Shown here piece after piece: positions 24,903 through 31,404 of a DNA stretch of 64,000 nt; the stretch's first letter is position 1; each line of letters starts with the position of its first letter. The position numbers and the translations under genes were made by a program. The notes beneath the pieces were generated by a model. It did no database searches, was not told the origin of the DNA, and saw nothing but the letters and a program-made list of their open reading frames with translations. The stretch is from Bacteroidales bacterium (GTDB lineage Bacteria; Bacteroidota; Bacteroidia; Bacteroidales; WCHB1-69): contig JAGCGA010000003.1 in the NCBI GenBank assembly GCA_017649855.1, forward strand, positions 62,001 through 126,000, written 5' to 3'.

Positions 24903-25496
24903 TCAGAAGGTAATTCTGGCTGACGATTCTGCGGATTCGTCGCGCACTGGGTCAATGGTTTCATCATTGGCCTTCAGTTTTTTATATAGTAGTCGCAATC
25001 TTTCCTCATACCTGATCCAAACCTCTTGGATATCAATTCCTATCGCAAGCCTGCTGGCGATCGAACGCAACATATAACCATCCGTAAGTCCGCAATCATC
25101 CACCACTATTCTTGCAGACTGTTTAGAACCATGATTACACATGTTCCTAAATGATTTCTTAGCCTGATTACCAGTATAGCCCTCATGCTCGTACCATACA
25201 CCATCAACCAGCATATCCGGGCATTTGCCATAGTATGCCGTCCCTCTGAGAGATCCGAAGATTTGCTCGTATGCGGGATTCTTGTAGGGCACGTCTAATT
25301 TCGGAGGCATCACCACCTGTTTACCCTGCTTGGCGAAGAATGTCGCGCAGGCCAATATGCGGCGGAAATCCTCCGTCGTGCGATCAATGGCGTTATATAC
25401 CACCACTTTTCCACCGTTGGGAAAAATGGCTAGCATCTCTGTGGAGAGATCAATCGGATGTCTGCTTACCTGTTCCGTTTTCGATGCCGTCTTCAT
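24903..25496 (-). CDS. CdiA C-terminal tRNase-like (nuclease-fold) protein
   Basis: 197 residues from ATG 25496; an earlier in-frame TTG at 25508 lies inside the promoter -7 box and cannot be the start. The middle contains YKNPAYEQIFGSLRG, GKCPDMLVDGVWYEHEGY (about 93-110) and MCNHGSKQSARIVVDDC. The PD..(hydrophobic)xG...E pattern followed by GSKQSxxIVV resembles, from memory, the CdiA C-terminal tRNase domain family with a PD-(D/E)xK-like core, although the usual lysine position reads E here. The C-terminal 60 residues are helical and charged. It stands alone, without a CdiA body, between murC and repeat copy 2, under a palindrome-flanked promoter. The nuclease role is an inference. Confidence 0.5.
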   Translation of the reverse strand: MKTASKTEQVSRHPIDLSTEMLAIFPNGGKVVVYNAIDRTTEDFRRILACATFFAKQGKQVVMPPKLDVPYKNPAYEQIFGSLRGTAYYGKCPDMLVDGVWYEHEGYTGNQAKKSFRNMCNHGSKQSARIVVDDCGLTDGYMLRSIASRLAIGIDIQEVWIRYEERLRLLYKKLKANDETIDPVRDESAESSARITF

Positions 25497-25505
25497 AATG
25501 GGCGG

Positions 25506-25513
25506 CAAAGATA
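25506..25513 (-). promoter_or_regulatory. -7 box giving an almost leaderless transcript
   Basis: Minus-strand TATCTTTG only 9 bp ahead of the ATG at 25496, so the expected start site leaves a leader of about 3-6 nt. Confidence 0.65.
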
Positions 25514-25517
25514 CGAT

Positions 25518-25560
25518 TTAATTGTAAAATATTGATTATCAATCAATTATTTACAATTAA
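25518..25560. promoter_or_regulatory. 43-nt operator-like near-palindrome
   Basis: TTAATTGTAAA (25518-25528) and TTTACAATTAA (25550-25560) are exact complements, and TTGAT (25532-25536) and ATCAA (25542-25546) pair about the same centre, 25539. A third half site AATTGTAAA follows at 25558-25566. It covers the position of the -33 element of the CdiA-like gene promoter, a typical repressor arrangement. Confidence 0.6.
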
Positions 25561-25598
25561 TTGTAAAAAAAAGGAGCTCTATACCTGATGGCGCCCAC

Positions 25599-25747
25599 GT
25601 GTCAATGTCAAATAGCATCTTGCAAAGTCCCTCCCTTTCGCACCGAGGTCGCGCCGTGTCTTGTGGCAAGCGATCCCCGCGGTGCGATAATTACTGGGGG
25701 CGCCGTCTTCCCCCAGACTGCAATGCGTTTAGTCTGGGGTTATGGAG
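25599..25747 (+). repeat. 148-bp dispersed structured repeat, copy 2
   Basis: Full-length copy with both stems: TTTCGCACCG...GCGGTGCGA and CCCCAGACT...AGTCTGGGG. It begins at GTGTCAATG, matching GTGTCGAT in copy 1 and GTGTTGAT in copy 3. It lies between the two divergent island genes. The rest of the gap 25561-25891 shows no gene; a frame at 25599-25841 simply reads through the repeat. Confidence 0.78.
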
Positions 25748-25891
25748 CTCAAGTTCTCTAATGGCAAAAATAATGGTAAAGCATCGTGCTCACAGAAACC
25801 AAGAATGGGTGAAACCTCCTATCTATTTGATCGAATTTTAATAATAAATATTAAATATTTAAAAATATTTGACAATTATAAAAAGTTGTCG

Positions 25892-25899
25892 TATCTTTG
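25892..25899 (+). promoter_or_regulatory. promoter of the unidentified island gene
   Basis: TATCTTTG with TTGACA at 25869-25874, about 18 bp upstream of it; 36 bp before the ATG at 25935. Confidence 0.7.
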
Positions 25900-25934
25900 C
25901 AACCAATAATAGTGAACCGGAAAAACTAGTGAAC

Positions 25935-26465
25935 ATGAAACAAAAAAGTCATCTTCCTGAACTGATAAGCAGACCTTTAGTCACTACGGCTTCTCAAGAA
26001 GATGACGCGGCAAAAATACAAATAATATCTGAAAATGCAAGAATAAAATTATTAATAGTCTCGAAAAAATATGCTGGCATCCATGATCCTGAAGGGTTTA
26101 TTACCAATTTAAAAAGAGCCTTAGGCATGGGCACTGACAAGGCCAGTAATTACAAAGTCTTTAAGATAGCTCGAACAGGGCACCGCGTTACCATCCGGGT
26201 CAGCAACCATCATGCAAATGCGATCAAGTATTTGGAACATGAAGCCACTGACTTCAACTTGAGCATTATGGTGTCGAAACGATACCGAAAAAACACGTTC
26301 CGACCGCATCCGGGTGTGATGCTGAAAGAGTATGTCTATATGGGCCGACAATTAGAGAAGGTAGACAGTCCCTATTCGCAAGTTGCCAAATCCATAGCAG
26401 GTTTTTTGGAAACTGGCGAGTACGTTGATACCACCGGCGTGGCCAAGGTAAATGTGTCGCCGTAA
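25935..26465 (+). CDS. unidentified protein, possibly a mobile-element nuclease-like domain
   Basis: 176 residues from ATG 25935; the frame is open further upstream but that part is the promoter itself. The N-terminal 60 residues are charged and probably flexible. The core contains YKVFKIARTGHRVTIRVSNH then HANAIKYLEHEATDFNLSIM, and the C-terminus reads YSQVAKSIAGFLETGEYVDT then TGVAKVNV. I recall comparable RVSNHxAN and LxxGEYxDTTGxA patterns at the ends of very large proteins in Bacteroidota conjugative elements and phages, where they belong to nuclease-type (BECR-like) domains, but I cannot confirm this. No signal peptide or membrane helix. It is flanked by repeat copies 2 and 3. Confidence 0.55.
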   Translation: MKQKSHLPELISRPLVTTASQEDDAAKIQIISENARIKLLIVSKKYAGIHDPEGFITNLKRALGMGTDKASNYKVFKIARTGHRVTIRVSNHHANAIKYLEHEATDFNLSIMVSKRYRKNTFRPHPGVMLKEYVYMGRQLEKVDSPYSQVAKSIAGFLETGEYVDTTGVAKVNVSP

Positions 26466-26468
26466 AAA

Positions 26469-26590
26469 GTGTTGATGTCTGACAGCATCTGGCAAAATGC
26501 CTCCCTTTCGCACCGAGGTCGCGCAGTGCTTCGTGGCAAGCGATCCCAGCGGTGCGATGATGGTCGAGGGCGCCGTCCTCCCCCAGACCA
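26469..26590 (+). repeat. 148-bp dispersed structured repeat, copy 3 (3'-truncated)
   Basis: Starts 3 bp after the stop of the preceding gene and keeps the first stem (TTTCGCACCG...GCGGTGCGA) and the left arm CCCCAGACC of the second stem, then diverges. The remainder of the gap to 26913 holds only the ORF6N promoter and a leader of about 185 nt with no clear feature. Confidence 0.72.
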
Positions 26591-26714
26591 CTCTACAAAC
26601 GCATGTCCGTATTTAACAATTAAAAAAATGAATAGTAAAAGGCATTCTGTAAATTACTGATAACCAATGTTTAAAAATCTATGCCAAACCCTTGACAAAG
26701 GCTGGTTCGTGCAT

Positions 26715-26722
26715 TATCTTTG
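26715..26722 (+). promoter_or_regulatory. promoter of the ORF6N tandem
   Basis: TATCTTTG with TTGACAAA 24 bp upstream. It leaves a leader of roughly 185 nt before the first ORF6N gene. Confidence 0.6.
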
Positions 26723-26913
26723 TGGCTGGAATCTTAAAAAACAAAACAACCTCAAACTACAATGCATAACCTCTGCAAACGCTCCATCCAAGACGACCAT
26801 TTCATGTAACGCAGGTCCCGGCCTTCGCAACACCCCCTCGGAAGAGTTGTCAATTCTTAGTTGAAAACGGTAAACCATAACGACATCCTCTTAGTTTCTT
26901 AACTCAATTTACT

Positions 26914-27552
26914 ATGGAACAACTAGACCACATTCAAAATCTCATCTACATCATTCGCGGGCAGCGTGTGATGCTCGACTACGACCTTGCTCGTATCTAT
27001 CAAGTGGAGACAAAATCTCTTAATCAGGCTGTAAAAAGGAACATAAAACGCTTTGAGGGTGAAGAGTTCATGTTTCAACTCTCGAAAGAGGAATGGAACG
27101 CAATAAAAACGGAAATAAAAAAATCATACGACATTAACAATCAAGATATTACAGTTTTGCGGTCACAATTTGTTACCGCAAAATCTGTCCAGAAACAACG
27201 TTTTCAGCCATACGCTTTCACAGAAATTGGGGTGGCCATGCTCAGCAGCGTCTTAAGATCCGAAGTGGCCATCTATGCGAACCGAAGAATCATGAAGGCC
27301 TTTGTCAGCTACCGACATATGACTGAAATGCCACTGGCAGCCACCTATCTTGAATTGCGAAAACAGATCGAGGATCTCCGATCCGAGGTAAACGAAATCC
27401 TGGCCGACCAGAACGAGATAAACGAGCTCACCCGCGCACAGTTGGATGCCATCAGCACAGTTCTGTCGGAATTGCAAGCACCAGCCTCTTCCGTCCCAAG
27501 CCGCCCCATCGGGTTTATTCGTCCTACAGAGGAGGAAGACCATGAACCATGA
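26914..27552 (+). CDS. ORF6N-domain DNA-binding protein, paralogue 1
   Basis: 212 residues. Residues 1-90 are an ORF6N domain (IIRGQRVMLDYDLARIYQVE, KRNIKRFEGEEFMFQLSKEE), a winged-helix-like DNA-binding domain found in phage antirepressors and in many chromosomal Bacteroidota proteins. FTEIGVAMLSSVLRSEVAIY at about 105-125 is also typical. The C-terminal half is a coiled-coil-like, Glu-rich region (LRKQIEDLRSEVNEILADQN) with a short tail. The first 99 bp and the last ~230 bp are nearly identical to the next gene, while 27013-27324 are different. The specific role is unknown; phage or mobile-element regulation is plausible. Confidence 0.85.
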   Translation: MEQLDHIQNLIYIIRGQRVMLDYDLARIYQVETKSLNQAVKRNIKRFEGEEFMFQLSKEEWNAIKTEIKKSYDINNQDITVLRSQFVTAKSVQKQRFQPYAFTEIGVAMLSSVLRSEVAIYANRRIMKAFVSYRHMTEMPLAATYLELRKQIEDLRSEVNEILADQNEINELTRAQLDAISTVLSELQAPASSVPSRPIGFIRPTEEEDHEP

Positions 27553-27593
27553 TGACACCCTCTTAACTTCTTAGTTTCTTAACTCAATTTACT

Positions 27594-28169
27594 ATGGAAC
27601 AACTAGACCACATCCAAAATCTCATCTACATCATTCGCGGGCAGCGTGTGATGCTCGACTACGACCTTGCTCGTATCTATCAAGTGGAGACAGGACAACT
27701 GAAGCGTCAGGTCCGGCGCAACATTGAACGTTTTGAAGGTGATGATTTCATGTTTGAAATCACACACGAAGAACTCTTGAGATGCCAAATTGGCACCTCA
27801 AGTTGGGGAGGCAGTCGTTATGGAGCTTTCGCCTTTACAGAATTAGGCGTAGCTATGCTTAGCGGTGTCCTTAATTCAAAAGTAGCTGTTGATGCAAACC
27901 GAAAAATAATGCGTGCATTTGTCTGCTACCGTCACTTGGCGGAAATGCCACTGGCAGCCACCTATCTTGAATTGCGAAAACAGATCGAGGATCTCCGAGC
28001 CGAGGTGAACGAAATCCTGGCCGACCAGAACGAGATAAACGAGCTCACCCGCGCACAGTTGGATGCCATCAGCACAGTTCTGTCGGAATTGCAAGCACCA
28101 GCCTCTTGCGTCCCAAGCCGCCCCATCGGGTTTATTCGTCCTACAGAGGAGGAAGACCATGAACCATGA
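27594..28169 (+). CDS. ORF6N-domain DNA-binding protein, paralogue 2
   Basis: 191 residues, same architecture as paralogue 1. Bases 27594-27692 differ by a single base from 26914-27012, and 27942-28200 match 27325-27585, including 30 bp past the stop. The central part (GQLKRQVRRNIERFEGDDFM then FEITHEELLRCQIGTSSWGG) belongs to a different ORF6N subtype with a shorter insert and reads FAFTELGVAMLSGVLNS. The pair therefore looks like a cassette in which the middle has been exchanged, or recombination has homogenised the ends. It probably shares a transcript with paralogue 1 (41-bp gap). Confidence 0.85.
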   Translation: MEQLDHIQNLIYIIRGQRVMLDYDLARIYQVETGQLKRQVRRNIERFEGDDFMFEITHEELLRCQIGTSSWGGSRYGAFAFTELGVAMLSGVLNSKVAVDANRKIMRAFVCYRHLAEMPLAATYLELRKQIEDLRAEVNEILADQNEINELTRAQLDAISTVLSELQAPASCVPSRPIGFIRPTEEEDHEP

Positions 28170-28201
28170 TGACACCCTCTTAACTTCTTAGTTTCTCAAC
28201 T

Positions 28202-28250
28202 CCTCCGGTCACCATGGCCATCAATGCAAACAGAAAAATCACAGATGTGC
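28202..28250 (+). pseudogene. remnant of a third ORF6N copy
   Basis: Directly after the duplicated downstream segment CTTAGTTTCTCAACTC, the sequence reads GCCATCAATGCAAACAGAAA, encoding AINANRKI, which matches the VAIYANRRI/VAVDANRKI segment in the middle of the two intact paralogues. The match stops within about 45 bp. The start region and both ends of such a gene are missing. Confidence 0.5.
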
Positions 28251-28269
28251 GCCGTTCCCATTTTTTTCT

Positions 28270-28277
28270 TATCTTTG
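28270..28277 (+). promoter_or_regulatory. -7 box for ddh
   Basis: TATCTTTG followed by CATT, 21 bp before the ddh ATG. Confidence 0.72.
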
Positions 28278-28298
28278 CATTTTTAAAATTCAAAGGAC

Positions 28299-29159
28299 AT
28301 GCAAACACGTATCGCCATCTTGGGATATGGCAACATAGGAAAGGCCGTGGAACAGGCCGTGCTGGCCGCCGAGGATATGCAACTGGCCGGCATCTATCAT
28401 CATAACGACAATCTGGACGCCATCGATGCTGATGTGGTGGCGCTTTGCACCCCCACCCGTGAGGTGCCCGCCTTCGCAGCTCAACTGCTGCAACGTGGCA
28501 TCGCCACCGTGGACAGCTTCGACATCCATGGGCAGATCTACGATCTTCGTTCCCAGCTGACGCCTATTGCCAAGGAACATGGCGCGGTGAGCATCATCGC
28601 CGCCGGCTGGGATCCCGGCTCCGACTCCATGGTGCGCACCCTCCTGCAGGCCATCGCCCCCAAGGGCATCACCTACACCAACTTCGGTCCGGGCCGCAGC
28701 ATGGGCCATACCGTGGCCGCCAAAGCCATCCCCGGAGTCAAGGACGCCCTCTCCATGACCATTCCCCTCGGCACCGGCATCCATCGCCGCATGGTCTATG
28801 TGGAACTGGAACCCGGCGCTGACTTCGCCACCGTGGAGAAACAGCTGCTGGCCGACGACTACTTCGCGCACGATGAGACGCACGTCATCCCCGTGCCCTC
28901 CATCGATGCCCTCAACAACGTGGCCCATGGTGTCAACCTCGTACGCGACGGCGTGAGCGGCTGCACCCACAACCAACGGTTCGAGTTCAACATGACCATC
29001 AACAACCCAGCCCTGACCGGCCAGGTGCTCGTGGCCTGCGCCCGCGCGGCCGTCCGAATGCGCGCCGAACAACGCCACGGTGCCTTCACCATGATCGAGA
29101 TCCCGCCCATCTACCTCCTGCCGGGCGACGAGGAGCAACTCATCCGTTCATTGGTATAA
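28299..29159 (+). CDS. ddh: meso-diaminopimelate D-dehydrogenase
   Basis: 286 residues. N-terminal NADP-binding RIAILGYGNIGKAVEQAVL; ADVVALCTPTREVP; SFDIHGQIYDLR; the substrate-binding IIAAGWDPGSDSMVR and TNFGPGRSMGHTVAAKAIPG; and the C-terminal VSGCTHNQRFEFNMTINNPA. These are characteristic of the reductive aminase that makes meso-DAP from tetrahydrodipicolinate in one step, for lysine and peptidoglycan. Members are commonly 300-330 residues; this one is at the short end but all motifs are present. pckA follows after 30 bp. Confidence 0.93.
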   Translation: MQTRIAILGYGNIGKAVEQAVLAAEDMQLAGIYHHNDNLDAIDADVVALCTPTREVPAFAAQLLQRGIATVDSFDIHGQIYDLRSQLTPIAKEHGAVSIIAAGWDPGSDSMVRTLLQAIAPKGITYTNFGPGRSMGHTVAAKAIPGVKDALSMTIPLGTGIHRRMVYVELEPGADFATVEKQLLADDYFAHDETHVIPVPSIDALNNVAHGVNLVRDGVSGCTHNQRFEFNMTINNPALTGQVLVACARAAVRMRAEQRHGAFTMIEIPPIYLLPGDEEQLIRSLV

Positions 29160-29189
29160 CCATCGATTATTATTCCTAAACATCCTAAT

Positions 29190-30812
29190 ATGAAAGATCT
29201 GAAAAAAGAACTAGAAGCTGTCGGCATCACTGGGCCGATCGAGATTTTCCACAACCTGTCCTACGACGAGTTGTACAAACATGAAACCAATCCTGCCCTC
29301 ACCGGCTATGAGAAGGCCTACCAGACCAAGTCTGGCGCCTTGTCCGTCGATACCGGCATCTTCACGGGGCGCTCCCCCAAAGACAAATACATCGTCATGG
29401 ACGAGAATACGAAAGACAACGTCTGGTGGGCTGGTCCTAACAAGAAAGGATCCGACAACAAGCCCATCGACCATAAGACTTGGGAGCACTTCAAGAGACT
29501 GTGCCAAAAGCAGTTGTCTGGCAAGAAGGTCTATGTAATGGACGGCTACTGCGGTGCCAACGAGAACTCCCGCATGAAGGTGCGCTTCGTTTCTGAGGTC
29601 GCCTGGCAGGCCCATTTCGTCAAGAACATGTTCATCCGTCCTACGGAGCAGGAACTGGCCGACTTCGAGCCCGACTTCGTGGTGCTGAATGCCGGCAAGA
29701 CGACCAACCCCAACTGGAAGGAGCAGGGCCTGAACAGCGAGGTCTTCGTGGCCTTCAACCTGACCGAGCGCATGGCCTTGATTGGTGGCACCTGGTATGG
29801 TGGTGAGATGAAGAAGGGTATCTTCTCCGTGATGAACTACTTCCTCCCGTTGAAGGGCATGGCCGCCATGCACTGCTCCGCCAACGAGGGCAAGGACGGC
29901 GACACCGCCATCTTCTTCGGCCTCTCCGGCACTGGCAAGACGACGCTCTCCACCGACCCCAACAGAGCGTTGATCGGCGACGATGAGCACGGCTGGGACG
30001 ACAACGGCATCTTCAACTTCGAGGGCGGCTGCTATGCCAAGTGCATCAACCTGAGCGAAGAGAAAGAACCCGATATCTTCCATGCCATCAAGCGTGATGC
30101 GTTGTTGGAGAACCTCGTGGTGGATAGCGAAGGCAACATCGACTTCAACTCGGCTGCCAAGACCGAGAACACGCGTGTCTCCTACCCCATCTTTCACATT
30201 GACAACATTGTGAAGCCCATCTCGCGCGGCACGCACCCCAGCAAGATCATCTTCCTGTCTGCCGATGCCTTTGGCGTATTGCCTCCGGTGGCCGTCCTGA
30301 ACCGCGAGCAGACGATGTATTACTATCTGAGCGGCTACACCGCCAAGCTGGCCGGCACCGAGCGTGGCATCGTCACCCCGCAGCCGACCTTCTCCTCCTG
30401 CTTCGGCGCAGCCTTCCTGTTGCTGCACCCGACCAAGTATGCGGAGGAGCTGGCCAAGAAGCTGGACGAGCATAACGCCACGGCCTACCTGGTCAACACG
30501 GGCTGGATCGGCGGCGGCTACGGCGTCGGCGAGCGCATCTCGCTGAAGGCCACCCGCGCCATCATCACCGCCATCCTCAACGGCGAACTGCTGAACTGCG
30601 AGACCGAAATCGCCAAGCCGTTCAACCTCTACATCCCGAAACATGTGACGGGCGTGGACGACAGTATCCTGAATCCGGAGAACAGCTGGGCCGACAAGGC
30701 TGCTTACGCCGAGAGCGCCAAACAACTAGCATCCTCCTTTATCAAGAACTTCGAGAACTTCAGCGACACCGAAGAAGGCAAGGCCCTCATTCCGTTCGGA
30801 CCGCAACTGTAA
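29190..30812 (+). CDS. pckA: phosphoenolpyruvate carboxykinase (ATP)
   Basis: 540 residues, normal for the ATP-type enzyme. [19 protein letters not shown] and [17 protein letters not shown] give the metal and active-site region, [15 protein letters not shown] (about 248-262) is the kinase P-loop, [20 protein letters not shown] the second metal site, and [19 protein letters not shown] the C-terminal domain. In anaerobic Bacteroidales it runs in the CO2-fixing direction toward oxaloacetate, making ATP on the way to succinate/propionate. A strong hairpin follows the stop. Confidence 0.97.
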   Translation: MKDLKKELEAVGITGPIEIFHNLSYDELYKHETNPALTGYEKAYQTKSGALSVDTGIFTGRSPKDKYIVMDENTKDNVWWAGPNKKGSDNKPIDHKTWEHFKRLCQKQLSGKKVYVMDGYCGANENSRMKVRFVSEVAWQAHFVKNMFIRPTEQELADFEPDFVVLNAGKTTNPNWKEQGLNSEVFVAFNLTERMALIGGTWYGGEMKKGIFSVMNYFLPLKGMAAMHCSANEGKDGDTAIFFGLSGTGKTTLSTDPNRALIGDDEHGWDDNGIFNFEGGCYAKCINLSEEKEPDIFHAIKRDALLENLVVDSEGNIDFNSAAKTENTRVSYPIFHIDNIVKPISRGTHPSKIIFLSADAFGVLPPVAVLNREQTMYYYLSGYTAKLAGTERGIVTPQPTFSSCFGAAFLLLHPTKYAEELAKKLDEHNATAYLVNTGWIGGGYGVGERISLKATRAIITAILNGELLNCETEIAKPFNLYIPKHVTGVDDSILNPENSWADKAAYAESAKQLASSFIKNFENFSDTEEGKALIPFGPQL

Positions 30813-30816
30813 TATA

Positions 30817-30853
30817 GCAAAAGGCCATTAGCCATTAGCTATTGGCCTTTTGC
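30817..30853 (+). terminator. hairpin after pckA
   Basis: GCAAAAGGCCA and TGGCCTTTTGC pair exactly (11 bp) around a 15-nt loop made of TTAGCCATTAGC-type words, 5 bp after the pckA stop. The T-run is weak (CTTTAA), so termination is probable rather than certain. Confidence 0.6.
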
Positions 30854-30886
30854 CTTTAACTCCTAACTGACAACTGATAACTTTCT

Positions 30887-31306
30887 ATGAGTATTACCAC
30901 CGCCTTTAAAAACGCCTTTGAGCGCAAGATGGAGAAGAACTGGGACAAGATCTTTGTCCTGGTGGACATTCACGACACCATACTCAAGGCTTGTTACGAG
31001 CAAGCAGAGTGCTATGAATACTTCCCCATGGCCAAAGAAGCACTTCAAGAGCTCTCCTCCCGTCAGGATATTTGCCTTATCCTATGGTCGAGCTGCTATC
31101 CGGAAAAGCTGGACTCCTATCTGGACAGATTTCGCAACGATGGCATCGCATTCGACTATGTGAACCGGAATCCCGAAGTGGTCAACACGTCATTGGCCTG
31201 CTTTGACGACAAGCTCTACTTCAACGTAGGCATCGACGACAAGTTTGGCTTTGATGCGGAGGCCGACTGGGCGGAAGTGATGGAAATTCTGAAAAGTTAT
31301 CAGTAA
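30887..31306 (+). CDS. HAD-like hydrolase-fold protein with atypical motif I
   Basis: 139 residues. FVLVDIHDTIL at about 23-33 looks like HAD motif I, ICLILWSSCYPEKLD like motif II, and YFNVGIDDKFGFDAEADW like the motif IV end. In motif I the usual DxDx(T/V) reads D-I-H-D-T, so the general acid/base aspartate at +2 is histidine. Catalysis may therefore be altered or the protein may have another role. Length is short, without a cap domain. It follows pckA after 74 bp of low-complexity DNA and converges on the T9SS gene. Confidence 0.65.
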   Translation: MSITTAFKNAFERKMEKNWDKIFVLVDIHDTILKACYEQAECYEYFPMAKEALQELSSRQDICLILWSSCYPEKLDSYLDRFRNDGIAFDYVNRNPEVVNTSLACFDDKLYFNVGIDDKFGFDAEADWAEVMEILKSYQ

Positions 31307-31350
31307 ACAGTGAGAAGTTTGTAGTTGTGATTTCTCCGAAAACGAATTAA

Positions 31351-31386
31351 AAAAAATCCCGATATCTTGCGATACCGGGATTTTTT
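31351..31386. terminator. bidirectional terminator between convergent genes
   Basis: AAAAAATCCCG (31351-31361) pairs with CGGGATTTTTT (31376-31386), with A- and T-runs on both flanks, between the HAD-like gene (plus) and the T9SS protein gene (minus). Confidence 0.88.
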
Positions 31387-31404
31387 AATGGATGATAGCA
31401 GGGA

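Noticed and set aside
25599..26590. Possible CRISPR-like direct repeat pair
   Set aside because: The two copies are 870 bp apart, 120-149 bp long, with a gene between them; there are no short regular repeats or cas genes in the window.
26667..26864. 65-codon plus-strand frame ahead of the ORF6N genes
   Set aside because: It overlaps the TTGACAAA/TATCTTTG promoter and its composition is not protein-like.
28214..28405. 63-codon plus-strand frame beginning MAINANRKI
   Set aside because: Only the first 10-15 codons resemble ORF6N proteins; the rest overlaps the ddh promoter and gene, so it is called a remnant and not a gene.
29211..30725. 504-codon minus-strand open frame over pckA
   Set aside because: Antisense of a well-conserved pckA; Val/Gly/His-rich without motifs.
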